Source: Chara braunii (lineage: Eukaryota > Streptophyta > Charophyceae > Charales > Characeae). Taken from it: a stretch of 55,950 nucleotides of DNA. The first letter of the stretch is position 1. Each line of letters begins with the position of its first letter. Shown here one piece after another: positions 11,012 through 20,875 of this stretch. Location of the stretch: assembly GCA_003427395.1 (NCBI GenBank), contig BFEA01000009.1, positions 4,649,712-4,705,661 on the forward strand. Direction: 5' to 3'. Below the pieces are notes generated by a model. It saw only the letters and a list, made by a program, of their open reading frames with translations, had not been told where the DNA came from and did not search any database. Both the position numbers and the translations under genes were made by a program.

Positions 11012-11345
11012 CCATTTCGTCAAAATGGACATTTTTTATTTTTTGAACGAAATTGAAACCAAGTTTTTTGACCGAAAACTCGTCAAAATTTGTTGTTCCT
11101 GAGGGTCCAGCGTTTTACAAACGCTGGACCCTCTGGTTGTACATGGACCTAGCTTGAGACCAGGCACCTCCAAGTAGGACTGCCTGGAGGTACTCGGTCT
11201 CAAGCTAGGTCCATGTACATCCAGGGGTTCCAGCATTTTACAAACGCCGGACCCTCAGGAACAACAAATTTTGACGAGTTTTCGGCTAAAAAACTCGGTT
11301 TCAATTTCATTCAAAAAAAAAAAGATGTCCATTTTGACGAAATGG
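11012..11345. mobile_element. Foldback/MITE-like element, 334 bp
   Basis: Nearly the whole segment is one inverted repeat. It starts CCATTTCGTCAAAATGGACA and ends in the complement TGTCCATTTTGACGAAATGG. Inner matching arms include TTTTGACGAG, GGACCCTCAGGAACAACAAA, and TTGTACATGGACCTAGCTTG with its complement. The left arm also has its own small hairpin, CCAGCGTTTTACAAACGCTGG. It interrupts LINE ORF1. I see no clear target duplication and no coding capacity. Confidence 0.85.
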
Positions 11346-11446
11346 CAGTTTAAGGGCGTTGGAGAATGTAAAAGGGCAAGAGCCTGAGGTATCCTATCAT
11401 AAGAGGGGCAAATTCACGGTGATGATTCTATGCGTTGACCCAAGTT

Positions 11447-11562
11447 ATGCGCAGTACCTGTTATCCCTGGGCTCACTAAAAAGCAGAGGGGCAGTGGTGA
11501 CAATATGCGCAGTACCTGTTATCCCTAGGCTCACTAAAGTGCAGAGGGGCAGTGGTGACAAT
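11447..11562 (+). repeat. 58-bp tandem duplication in LINE ORF1
   Basis: The unit starting ATGCGCAGTACCTGTTATCC is present at 11447-11504 and 11505-11562 with few differences (CTGGGC versus CTAGGC, AAAAAG versus AAAGTG). A length of 58 is not a multiple of three, so it shifts the ORF1 frame. Confidence 0.9.
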
Positions 11563-12121
11563 CCAAGCATGGAAACCACCGCGGCCCCCGCAGGCCGAAG
11601 CATCAAGACATCGCCAAACAATGATGAGGAATCACTTCTGGGTACAATTTGACAATTTGTCAGAAGGAATGCACAACTTTGTTCAGAGAAGGCTATCTGA
11701 CGAATACCCAAACAATCCCGTCATTGACTGGCTCCGGATTTCCTTGCACCCAACCACGAGTTAAGTGTGGCCTGTCTGGAGGTCAAGTCGGGAGCACCGC
11801 CAAAATTCCCGGAACAATGGCTCTTCCGAAAAAATGAGCAAAGACTCACGATCTTCGTTTCAACCAAGACAAACCCCTACTGTTTCAAATGTAGGGGAAG
11901 AGGTCACTTGGGACCGCAATGCCCACAGACGACCGTCGGCAGCAAGCAAGCACCGCCGTGACACTCGATGCTAGCCAAATGCGACAACAAGCTAGGTGTA
12001 TGGTACATCAATTCGGCGTAGTACAGGGGATGGATCTTCAACGATAACCTGGAGACGCCTAAGTGGATATGGGTACAAAAAGGTACTCCTAACGTTAAGC
12101 CAGATATATACCAGCCTTTTG

Positions 12122-12591
12122 ACAGCAGGTGGAGGCAGACAGGAGCCAAAAAAATGGAAGAAAAAGACACAGGGTTCGTCACGAAGCCAATGCTTGATGA
12201 CGCAGCGATGCAGGATGACCAATAGAGACTGCGCATTATGGAAGAACTGCACCAGGTAGGAAAAACGACGGAACAGGCTTTCATAGAGAATCTGAGAGCT
12301 CGGGATCAGCGGCGGAACAAGCAGCAGAATACAAAAGAAAAATCGGAAGGGATCCAAGGGCAACATGAACAACAAGGGGAAAACATGGACTGTGAAGAGG
12401 AAGGTGAGAAGACTAACTCCAGCTCCAGTTCAGGCACCTCCCTAAGAAGGAAAGCGCAAGCCAGAGGCTCAGAGGAGATAGAACATCAAAAACAACACGG
12501 CAAAAGAACGCAGTCAGAGGCGAGAACTCAGTCAGGCGAAAGGAGCCAATCACCTGAATCAACCTCATTAGGTACTCAACGAGGACTGTGA
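12122..12591 (+). pseudogene. LINE ORF1, charged C-terminal region
   Basis: Encodes a strongly charged, Gln/Glu/Ser-rich segment (for example EGIQGQHEQQGENMDCEEEG and SEARTQSGERSQSPES) with no fold I recognise. Probably the low-complexity tail after the knuckle of ORF1. It opens with an ATG at 12238 but the frame is open upstream. Ends at a TGA at 12589. Confidence 0.45.
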
Positions 12592-12766
12592 TCGGAGCAG
12601 CAATCGAAAGCTGAATTTAGCATAATAGAGGGTGAATCAATGGAAAGTACGCAGAAAACAGCCTCAGGAGGCAGTTCGGAAAGAAGGGGGAATAGCAAGC
12701 ACAACATGCGAGCTCACGGGCCAATGACCGAGGAAGAGATAAGGGAGGCAAAGGAAGATCAGAGCG

Positions 12767-13309
12767 ATGGCAGAGGAAGATCGGAGCGATCTCCCAATGG
12801 AGGTGGCCTCTTCACATGAATCAGCAAACGATGGTGGCAAAGAAGAGGAGGGAGAGGAGGAGGAGGAGGGAGAGGAAGAGGAGGGAGAGGAGGAGGAGGG
12901 TGAGGACACAGTGGAACAACGGGTCCAATTTGTTGAGCAGCTGGAATGGGAAAGGAAAATTGAATGTGAAGTGCGTTTGGCCCACCACAAACACTTGCAT
13001 AATTTGCAGCAGGCCACACAAGCAGCGGGGGACTTCATATTTGAAAACCGCTATGAGGTACTGAAAAGGGAGGAAGAGCTAAACGAGTTCTTTGCTGCAC
13101 AATATGCACGGAAGTCTCGGCCCAACAAAAATGAAATCCACGTGCAGGAGGAGTGTAATAAATGCTTTCAATGGCCGAAGTCCTACCTCCACAAGGACAG
13201 CAAACGCAGCAACAGAAAACGCAAAGTACGGACAGAGGCTGACCAGGGCAGCAGGGTGGATCAAACTCAAGACTCACACAGGATCAGAGGATGGGGACAG
13301 AGGAGTTGA
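12767..13309 (+). pseudogene. Acidic then basic ORF within the LINE, 180 aa
   Basis: Begins MAEEDRSDLPMEVASSHESA, followed by a run of nearly pure Glu/Gly (residues 27-45) from GAGGAG repeats. A helical charged middle (RVQFVEQLEWERKIECEVRL, LKREEELNEFFAAQYARK) and a Lys/Arg-rich tail (SKRSNRKRKVRTEAD) complete it. The pattern suggests a coiled coil plus nucleic-acid-binding tail, plausible as part of ORF1 or a second small LINE ORF. No named family recognised. Confidence 0.4.
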
Positions 13310-13437
13310 TAGAGGAAACCGAGGAGAGCGCCAAGGAAGATCTACAGAGACAAGCCGCGATTCTGGAAGCCCAAGTCAATATCCTGAAGGACCAGAACCG
13401 TGAATTTGAGGAGGCAACGATTAACCTACAAAAATAG
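13291..13437 (+). pseudogene. Short coiled-coil segment of the LINE
   Basis: A 48-codon ORF with heptad-like Leu/Ile/Val spacing (DLQRQAAILEAQVNILKDQN). It overlaps the end of the preceding ORF in another frame, so a frameshift probably separates two parts of one protein. Such coiled coils drive trimer formation in L1 ORF1 proteins; here the role is inferred from context only. Confidence 0.4.
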
Positions 13438-13505
13438 CACAGGGTCAACAAAGAGAAATCGAAGCAGCGGCGAGACTGGACGGGAAGAATGGGGCTAAGC
13501 AAAGA

Positions 13506-13967
13506 GTGGTCCTCCCATGTCGCTGGAATGAGAAGCACTCCGACTGCGAGGTTGCAATCCATCGCTCGGTCCAGCTCATCAGCATGAAGGTGAGTGCCTG
13601 CACAGAGAAAGACTTTCGGAACTTGATAGCCGAGGATCTACCCACCAGGGTGCACGTCTTGGGAAGTATGGAATCCACAGCAGAAGGTGGGGACTCCTTG
13701 AGCGGGAACTTGGCAGTGGATTTTAGGCCGATACTGCTGGTCCTGCAAGAAGCGGCATTACTGAAGGGCGACCTGGTATGGATACTGCGACAGGTAGTAG
13801 AAACCATACCATACGGCCTACTTGGAGGGGAGGTAACAGCGGAATGGGTAGCCAGAAGCGCGACCATTGCAGTAAAAATGGAAGCCTTTGCATGGAAGCC
13901 GGAGTTCTTGGAAAGCAAGATTGAGCCGGTCTCCACAAGGATATATTTGGCGTCACTCGGTACCTGA
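13506..13967 (+). CDS. Unassigned 153-aa ORF upstream of the LINE endonuclease
   Basis: An uninterrupted frame from ATG 13506 to TGA 13965, with balanced composition. Features: KVSACTEKDFRNLIAEDLPT, an acidic loop, then a hydrophobic helix-rich half (LLVLQEAALLKGDLVWILRQ, GGEVTAEWVARSATIAVKME). It lies just before the endonuclease ATG at 14069. It could be the C-terminal domain of ORF1 or an extra LINE protein. I do not recognise the fold. Confidence 0.4.
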   Translation: MVLPCRWNEKHSDCEVAIHRSVQLISMKVSACTEKDFRNLIAEDLPTRVHVLGSMESTAEGGDSLSGNLAVDFRPILLVLQEAALLKGDLVWILRQVVETIPYGLLGGEVTAEWVARSATIAVKMEAFAWKPEFLESKIEPVSTRIYLASLGT

Positions 13968-14068
13968 ATCCTTAAACCAATGTCGAAGGCCCCTGCCAGG
14001 ATCAAGTGACTATGGAGAACCAAAGGGAGGGGGGATAAACGAAGAGGAAAAGGGGAGAGCTCGCAAGT

Positions 14069-14797
14069 ATGAAACGACCAGAGTTAAAAATCATGTCGTG
14101 GAACATCATTTGTTTAGCAGGGGTCTTAGATACTCAAGACAAGTGGAGTAATATAATGAAATCCACAGCATGGTACGACAGGGACCCACCGGATTTCATC
14201 TGCCTACAAGAAACACATCTTACGGAATCATGGGAACACCAGCAGACGCAGAACAAATTGATTCAGAAGCTACGATGGGTCAAGATGGCCCGGTGGGCAC
14301 CAGCAAGCAGATCACACTCAGCGGGAGTTTCAATCATACAGAACAGCAGAGCAACGACAACAGAAAAGATAGTGGTAGGGAACACCGAAGTGGATAGAGA
14401 GGAGGGAAGATGGGTAAAAGTTGATTTTGTTTTCCATGACGAACCATACACACTGTTGGCAGTCTACTGCCCTAACGAGGTCCAACAGAGAATGCAGATG
14501 GTGGACAACTTACATACACTGTTGGATCCCGCTAGGCACCTCATCTTAGTAGGTGACTGGAATGCCACTTTAGATCCTAATCTTGACAGGATGTCAGGGG
14601 GCAATAGGCAAGGGGAAGGTTTGGCAGGAGAGGAGGCCCTACCAATTCACAACATGATGGCAGGTAGTGATCTAATAGACCCATTTAGATTACTTTTTCC
14701 AGGGGAGAAGCAGTTCACTTATTATGAAAGGAACCGTGGTCAGCACATCTACCTTACACGACGAGTCTCGATCATAAACCCATCTTCCTGCACTTGA
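14069..14797 (+). pseudogene. APE-type endonuclease domain of LINE ORF2
   Basis: Nicks target DNA to prime reverse transcription. Motifs in order: IMSWNIICL (metal-binding Asn), FICLQETHL (catalytic Glu), AGVSIIQN, LLAVYCPNE and LILVGDWNATLDP (catalytic Asp/Asn). The terminal part is damaged: after YLTR the sequence jumps to a Ser/Asp-His segment (GATCATAAACCC, Asp-His-Lys-Pro, at about 14770), so roughly 80-100 bp holding the SRIDY-type motif are missing. Start at 14069 gives the usual short lead before SWN. Confidence 0.85.
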
Positions 14798-15936
14798 TCA
14801 CAGAAAAACAATGTAGCAGGGGTAAGAGTTTTTACAAATTGAACAACTCGCTAATACAGACCACTGAGCTGAGACAAGACGTCTTACAAGTCTGCTTATC
14901 ACATAACCCCGAAACGCAGTCCTTCCCGGATCTGACGAATTCGCTCTCCAGGGCAACTGCAGTGGTGGCAAGATAGTTGGCCGCTAAAAGGAAGAGAAGG
15001 GAGCAGGAGCTTCAGCAAGCCGTCAGAATAGCAAAGCAAAACCTCATCAGGCACACTGGCACGGACATGTATGAGAGGATATTGGAAGAGGCGAGATCAG
15101 AACTAGGGGAGTGGGAAAGATGGAGAACTCGCGGGCTGCAACTGAGGGCTAGAGTGAAGGAGTGGGAAGAAGGGGGAAGAATGGCGAAGTTCTTCTTCCA
15201 GAAGATAAAGAACAGGGGCAGAAATGCATTGATAGAAAAATTAAAGGGATCACAGGGGCCGACAACTAGCACAAAAGGATTGGTAGCAGTAGTCCAGGAG
15301 TTCTACAGCAACCTCTACAAATCAAGAGAAGACGAACATCCAAGGCAACAAGTGGAGAGAGCATGTTCCAAATTCTTGGCGTATCTCGAGCCAACAATAT
15401 CCCGGTCACAAGCAACCCAGTTGGATGCTCCCCTGCTGTAGGAGGAGCTCCTAGAGGCCCTCAAGTCCATCGCGCCAAATAAGACCCCAAAAAAAGATGG
15501 TCTGACTAGGGAACACTGGTTGGAATTTTGGCCAATCATGGGCAGGGAATATGAAGCCTTTCTCGAGCAAGCATGGCAAAGAGAAGGGTTAGGATAAGAC
15601 CGAGCCACAAGAATCGTTACACTCCTGTATAAAAAAGGAAACCCGACGGACATTCGGAACTACAGGCCAATAACACTTCTTACGCTGACACACAAGATCG
15701 TGGCTAAGGCCATGGCCAACAGACTTCGAGGGATTACAGATGGCTGCTTCCACCTGGATCAGATAGGGTTCATCCTTGGATGCTTCATCCTGGATAACGT
15801 TATGACTCTGGCGGAGTCGGTGCGATACATCAGGGCAAAAAGATCAACGCAACAATTCTATTTTTTTACTTTGAAAAGGCTTACGATCAGGTGAATTGGA
15901 GTTTCCTGCAGTGGTGCATGGAAAGGATGGGGGTAG
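14770..15936 (+). pseudogene. Reverse transcriptase region of LINE ORF2, truncated
   Basis: Frame continues from the Asp-His-Lys-Pro of the endonuclease through a linker (FFQKIKNRGRNALIEKLKGS) into RT. LLYKKGNPTDIRNYRPITLL is motif 1 and AKAMANRLRGITDGCFHLDQ then IGFILGCFI is motif 2. FEKAYDQVNWSFLQ, in a neighbouring frame at about 15865-15905, holds the first catalytic Asp. Stops at 14974, 15439 and 15596 interrupt it. It ends at 15936 where the gypsy LTR begins, before the FADD box. Confidence 0.85.
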
Positions 15937-16056
15937 TGCAATCAGACTTGCTTTCATTCACAATTTACATGCATGCAAACAGTAGCGCAGCAAACTGGCG
16001 ACATGCGCCCACTCAGTACTCAGAGATATGGCAACCCAGATACGAGTTCACTTCCA

Positions 16057-16195
16057 ATGGCTATGGCCATATAGTGCCCATACAACTCTCTGTTCGCATA
16101 CAATGGATCACCCTGGATACCCCACATGCATCTCTTTGAACACTCACACACACACACACTGAACACTAACTACAGCTATGGCGGCTATGGCCGCC
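16057..16195 (-). repeat. Two CATA-loop hairpins in the B' LTR
   Basis: On plus these read ATGGC-TATG-GCCAT (16057-16070) and GGCGGC-TATG-GCCGCC (16180-16195), so the loop is CATA in the sense of the element. Both arms are perfectly complementary and differ from each other and from those at 9102-9253. Located 150-290 bp downstream of the TATA box. Confidence 0.85.
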
Positions 16196-16338
16196 TCTAC
16201 CCTATCGCTATGGCTAAGCTCCGTCTCTCTGCCCACTTCGTCTTCGGGCTCACTACAGACCTCCTTGCACAAGTCGATGTGGCAGCGCTTCCGCATGGCT
16301 CACGCAGGAATGAATGAATGGCTGGGTGCTGCCTCTTG

Positions 16339-16345
16339 ATTTATA
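16339..16345 (-). promoter_or_regulatory. TATA box of the B' LTR
   Basis: Sense TATAAATCAAGAGGCAGCA; aligns with the TATA boxes at 9013 and 39956, including the following AAGAGGCAG. Confidence 0.7.
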
Positions 16346-16903
16346 CTTCTGCAGTGCGTTGGCCTGGCCCTTTCCCATGCCCGAAGTGCACACAGTCCCA
16401 TGCGGTACTTGCTGGACTGGACCAGGACTGCCTAGGACTGGGACTGCTGACTCAGCACGGGTAGACTCCACCACTTGCCTCACCACTTGCCCACTTGCCT
16501 CAGTCTCAACGTGGGCAACTTCGAAAGGCCACTACTGGGACCTTCCGAAAGGCCGTAGACTTGGCCTTTCGTGACTGTAGCAGCTACGACTTGACCCTTC
16601 TGGACTGTAGCAGCTACGATCTTGACCTTTCGGGAAAAGTACAGCTACGACTTCTAGACCCGACTAAGACTCCTACTCTGACAGGTCTACAGATCGAACC
16701 TTGGCTACCTATCGACCCTACGACAATCTACCAACTGTTACAAATACACAGGGCGCAGGTTCAACTCCAGGGGTCGACACAGATACTGTACACAGGTAAG
16801 GTAGGGGCTACGGATCGAGCCCTGGGATCTGCATCAGCTACTGCGAACTGGTGAATACCGTTTCACTCCCGCCGGCCTAAATTTGAGGTCCTCCGAGAAT
16901 AAC

Positions 16904-18498
16904 TCAGTCCAAGGCAGGACCTTTCCCTTTCCTATCTCTCTCATAGGCTCTAACTATATCGGGAGCTGTCTCTAGAAGTTCTATTCTTGTGAACCAGCGG
17001 TCGTCTTCCGACTCTTGATAAGCAAACCGGACTTTATATTGTTTCTGTGGACGACCTCTACCTCCTGTCCTGAATACATCTTCACCTACAATGTCGTCAA
17101 TGTCATATCTTTCGTCCATATCCGGAGGGATCATGGACCGTCTAGATGGGAACTGTTGACTTGTGACACATGGCAGCAACTTCGATGCGTGAAACACAGG
17201 GTAGGTGTGGAGGTGTGCTGGGATCTCTATAGTATAGGACGGCCCATCCTCTCCGCCCTTAACTTCTAGAATCGGCCACGGTCCTCTATACGCGGGCAGT
17301 AATTTTTGTGAGATGTTCTCCTCAAGTGCAAACTCTTTAGACTTGACCCAGACCAGGTCGCCTACCTGAAACTGCGATGGGCGACGGTGCTTATTAGCCT
17401 GTTCTATCATCCGGTGTTGGGCCTTCCTGAGGTTCTCAACAAACAGTGGCTATCGCTTTTTCATGCGGTATCGCGAGCTCCCTGGTACCGGGCGGTAGCC
17501 TGTGAATCTGATCCCGGTTCACTCCTTCAAACGGTCTACGTGGTCTAAAGGACTTGTGCAGCTCGTTGGGAGTGCAACAGGTGGACAAATGTACGCTGTT
17601 ATTGTATGCACTAGCTACCTTGGGTAATATCTCGTCCCAGTTGATCTGATCGGGTCTAATGTACATGCGCAGAACTTGCTGCAGGATCTTGTTCATCTGC
17701 TCTGTCTGACTGTTAGTCTCTGGATGGCGGCCAGACGACATCTGCAACTTTGACCCATAAACTCTCATGAGTTCCTGCCAGTTCTGGCTGGTGAAGCGAC
17801 TATCTCTATCGCTAACTATGGATAACGGGACTCCATGCTCACTAACCCAAAAATCGAAAAACTTTCGGATCACTAACTTTGTGCGTGCCTCTGCAGGCAA
17901 AGGAACAAAATAGCATACTTGCTAAATCTATCGACTACGACCATGACTTGGCTCTTGTCGTGCCTACTCTTCACACCGGCATCCATGAAGTCAATGGAGA
18001 CTGAATCTCCAGGCTGGTCTGGAATAGGCAAGGGTCTGAGAAGACCTAGAGGGGCAGGCGTAGTGGTCTTATTTCCCTGACAGACCTTACAGCTGCGGAC
18101 ATACTCTATGCAGTCGTTTTTCATTCCTGGCCATGTGTACGCGTGCATTAGATTGGCCAAAGTATTTTGCCAACCAAAGTGTCCCTCTGCATCATGGCAT
18201 TCCCCTAGGATCAGACTGCGAATCTCCTCACTGTTGGGGACGCATAGGCGGTCAACTACATTAGTCTTCTCGAACAACAAACCCTCTGTAGTGCGGTAAT
18301 CTGGCTCAGTCTCTGGGGCCTCCTTAACCTTCTTGAGGAGGTCACTATAGATAGGGTCCTGCGCATACGCCTGTCTAACTCTCTCTTGCAGGTCACTCCC
18401 TATGTCCAGATAGTGAACTATAGCTCCAAAGTAGTCCGATCTCCCACTCAGAGCATCCGCAACTACATTGTACTTGCCCTTCACTGGCTTGAGCTCAA
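16904..18498 (-). pseudogene. Integrase and chromodomain-like tail (element B')
   Basis: From the top: KGKYNVVADALSGRSDYFGA (end of RNase H); HHCC zinc site in GECHDAEGHFGW and RSCKVCQGNK; core Asp in VSIDFMDAG; second Asp in SIVSDRDSRFTSQNW; Glu in ETNSQTEQMNK. Then HRRPSQFQVGDLVWVKSKEF (GPY/F-type SH3 region) and a chromodomain-like end, YDIDDIVGEDV with QYKVRFAYQE and DRWFTRIELL. Frame breaks occur near 17880 and 17420. The chromodomain in this group is thought to steer integration to marked chromatin. Confidence 0.9.
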
Positions 18499-18502
18499 CC
18501 TG

Positions 18503-18675
18503 ATTTCTTTATGGCCTCATACCTCACAATCTCATAGGGGATTATGACTCTCCTCGTTATAGAATTGAGGGAATTTAACAGTCTATCTGATTCAACCTTA
18601 CTCAACCCTCCATGGCCTCTCACCAGTCTCAACCAGGGTTTCTCTCTTGAGGGTACACAGTGTCGGCTCATTTGA
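18503..18675 (-). pseudogene. Module 4 of the unknown gene, cut by element B'
   Basis: SKVESDRLLNSLNSITRRVI then IPYEIVRYEAIKKSG matches the beginning of module 3 (SLNTLSKKEMFPYEAVRYE). It ends where gypsy RNase H sequence starts (18498-18503). The preceding text SREKPWLRLVRGHGGL corresponds to the RRF segment at module ends. Confidence 0.5.
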
Positions 18676-18787
18676 CTTTTTGGTCTCGTTTCACTTTCAG
18701 AGCAATCTCAACTACCGCAGACCAATTTTCTCTTGACAAATTAATATCGGGCAAGGAAGGAGCTGGGAGTCTCTCAAAGACAGTGAA

Positions 18788-19132
18788 TCAAGTAGACCCA
18801 GTGAAGCTCTTGTTTTCCCTCTCAAATCTCTCTTTCGCTTTCAGTACAACCTCTTCAGCAAATCCCAAGCATCTCCTATACACTGCATTAGTACTTCTTT
18901 CTTTTGGGACATAAATTCTCACATCATACATGTCCAGGTCTAGGAAGCAAAATGTCAGTACATAGAATCGTTTCTGCTCCCATCCACTCTCGACCATCTC
19001 ATATCTGACAGCCTCATATGGGAACATCTCTTTCTTACTTAGTGTATTCAAGGATCTCGGAAGACACTCAACCTTCTCTTGACTTGGACCTGAACCTCTG
19101 CCAAATTTAAATCTTCTTTGTCTAACCTCCTC
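18788..19132 (-). pseudogene. Module 3 of the unknown gene
   Basis: EEVRQRRFKFGRGSGPSQEK is the end of module 2; then CLPRSLNTLSKKEMFPYEAV starts module 3. The strand FYVLTFCFLDLDMYDVRIYV and helix NAVYRRCLGFAEEVVLKAKE follow. Stop at 18788. Continuing in other frames, DINLSRENWSAVVEIALKVK gives the matching module end down to about 18680. Confidence 0.5.
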
Positions 19133-19611
19133 TGTTACGGATTTCGCCAGGGCTCGATCCCTGGTCTATCTTTTGCTGTTTCGGCTGCATCCCGTTTAAG
19201 GCCTGGCACCCTTTTTCCAAACCCCTCCTTTGGTACCGTAGGATTTTGGACAACTGGCGCCATGCTGCAATTCGGGCGCCACTTTCAAATACTGCATTTT
19301 TCAGTTCTGCCCTCGGGGCCTTTGCAGAAATGCCCCTGGTACCGTACGTGTCACCGGTACTTATGCCGGCTCCCCGTACGGTACGGGGACCAGTCTCGTA
19401 CCAGTTCTCTGCTGCTGTACTCGTACTCAGTGTGACTTGCTGTTTCGGCATTCGGAATCCAAGACTTCGACTTTGTGCCTTGCCACGGTGTCTGCGTTCG
19501 ATCCTCAGTCCCAGTCAGTCGTGTCGAGTGAGTGAGTGTGTGTGTGTGCTCTCACTCTCTCCCTCTCTCTCCTCTCTCCCTCGGCTCACCCTCAGCCTCA
19601 CGCTCGTTACA
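19133..19611 (+). mobile_element. Solo LTR with perfect 5-bp target duplication
   Basis: Starts TGTTACGGATTTCGCCAGGG and ends CGCTCGTTACA. TCCTC precedes it (19128-19132) and follows it (19612-19616). A B-box-like GGGCTCGATCCCTGG lies near its start, as in other LTRs here, so I orient it plus. It splits module 2 from module 3 of the unknown gene. No internal coding sequence. Confidence 0.9.
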
Positions 19612-19650
19612 TCCTCTGCTGAGATTTCTTTAGTTCTCATGACCACAAGT

Positions 19651-20100
19651 TCATCTCTCCCACTTCAGTACCATGCTGATAATAGGTAGCCAATTAGTTC
19701 CATCACAGTAGCTGTCAGGAACAGGAGGGATCGAAACAGTCTCATATGTCACTGGCATTAGACCCCATTCCACTTTCTTCTTCTGCTTGATTAAATCTGC
19801 CTTCTCATTATAAAGAGACTGGATTGCAATTCCCCATAACCAATTGAAGACCTCACTGTCGTCACAGTCTCGCTTCTTGCCATAAGGACGGATATCATAG
19901 ATATCTCCCTCCAAGAAGCGAGCCAGCATTACGCTGATAGCCGAATTGCCAGAACAGTAGACCCAACAATGCTCATACTGATACGAGAATATTCCTTTAA
20001 TAGTTACTTTGGAGAGTTTTTTCAATGCATCAGAAGTTAGCATTCTTGATGAAGTCTCTGAGATCTTAATTCTTTTTTTCCCTTCTTAATGTTCCAAGGA
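19651..20100 (-). pseudogene. Module 2 of the unknown gene
   Basis: SDALKKLSKVTIKGIFSYQY, SGNSAISVMLARFLEGDIYD then IRPYG, SEVFNWLWGIAIQSLYNEKA, and PPVPDSYCDGTNWLPIISMV. The SYCDG...W, I-rich end matches SYWGDLIDLA in module 1. A stop TGA ends the frame at 19651. The tail of the module (VVMRTKEISAEEVRQRRF) continues one base out of frame across the solo LTR at 19133-19611. Upstream, in the same frame beyond a stop, lie REPGLISGMPHEPMMS. Confidence 0.45.
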
Positions 20101-20875
20101 CATCATAGGCTCATGAGGCATCCCTGAGATCAAGCCTGGTTCTCTCCTGTCAGTAATATCAGTCTCCTTCTCCGGTCCATTGTGGTATCTCACACAAGGA
20201 AAGACATGACTCAGTTAGCAATTAGGCTTTTCAAGAACATAATGACTCAAGAAAGATTGCAAAATCAGTCTGGAAAATTATGAAATTGTCAACAGTTCTC
20301 AAGGCCTAATCAAAGCTCAAAGCTGCTTGCTGACCCAGGCTCGTTACGGACACGAAAAGTTTTCATGTCCCGGACAACGGCGCCATTTTCGTCGCACTTT
20401 TCCCATTCGAGCCACTTCAGGCGACCAGAAAGCCAACAGGCTGTCACGCAGGATTTTGATGTTGAAGTTTGCAATAAATCAAATAAATCAAATAAAGCAA
20501 ATCCCTTCCCATTGTGTGCGTCCGACTTCGAGCGAGACCCTTCAATTACGGTCTTCGCCGGTCCCCGGTCCTAGGAATCTTTTATTTCGATTCGGAACAG
20601 CATAGAATGATGCAAGTAATAATCATGGGGTTTTGAAGTGTCATGCATTTATCAATTTTGCAATTTCTGATTTTGAGAACTGTGACTCAATCATCAGGGA
20701 AAGCAATCATCAACGAGAGCAATGCAGGAAACAAGACTGACCGACTCGAGCAATAACGAGGTCGGATGAGGGAAGAATGAGAACTCATTATAGCCTCAAG
20801 GAGTACATATGGAAGAGAACATGGCCAACACTAATCTCGAGTCCTCATTCATCCCCTTGTGTCACACTCGCAATC
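20101..20875. other. Gap between modules 1 and 2
   Basis: Could be an intron or lost modules. At 20343-20600 the text CGTTACGGACACGAAAAG and CCCGGACAACGGCGCCATTT recalls the solo LTR at 19133 (GGACAACTGGCGCCATG), suggesting a related LTR remnant, but no termini or duplication are visible. The rest is A/T-leaning with no ORF. Confidence 0.3.

Larger units (their letters stand above)
10612..11964 (+). pseudogene. LINE ORF1, N-terminal part with zinc knuckle
   Basis: Starts at ATG 10612, with an in-frame TAG at 10753. The following frame (LSLNEKRRWVMDRLRM) reaches the foldback element at 11012, which breaks it. Beyond it, fragments include VTICAVPVIPRL (from the 58-bp duplication) and FVSTKTNPYCFKCRGRGHLG then PQC at about 11860-11925. 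That CX2CX4HX4C knuckle is typical of plant L1 ORF1 RNA-binding proteins. Several frames are needed to follow it. Confidence 0.65.
10612..15936 (+). mobile_element. L1-type LINE retrotransposon, 3'-truncated and decayed
   Basis: Contains ORF1 pieces with a CCHC knuckle and coiled coil, then an APE-type endonuclease and a reverse transcriptase in one orientation, the layout of L1-clade LINEs. It ends at 15936 exactly where the family B LTR begins, inside the RT domain, so the gypsy insertion removed or displaced the 3' part. Multiple stops, an internal endonuclease deletion, a foldback insertion and a 58-bp duplication show it is inactive. The 5' end may reach back to about 9700. Confidence 0.8.
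15937..16865 (-). repeat. 3' LTR of element B'
   Basis: Starts TGAAACGGTATTCACC at 16865 and ends AGTCTGATTGCA at 15937 (sense). Contains three B-box-like motifs near 16690-16829, a TATA box at 16339-16345, ATTCATTCATTC, two CATA hairpins and a CA microsatellite near 16147-16159. Preceded in sense by GGCGGGAG, a short polypurine tract. Confidence 0.85.
15937..18498 (-). mobile_element. Gypsy family B element, 3' half (copy B')
   Basis: Minus strand: end of RNase H, integrase, chromodomain-like tail, then 3' LTR ending at 15937. Protein and LTR closely match the fuller copy at 39488-44958. At 18498 the element stops abruptly within RNase H and unknown-gene sequence begins, so its 5' half is missing. 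The lower end inserts into the LINE RT, so this element is younger than the LINE. Confidence 0.85.

Noticed and set aside
20343-20600. Second LTR related to 19133-19611
   Set aside because: Some shared words, but no defined ends or target duplication; kept only as a note.
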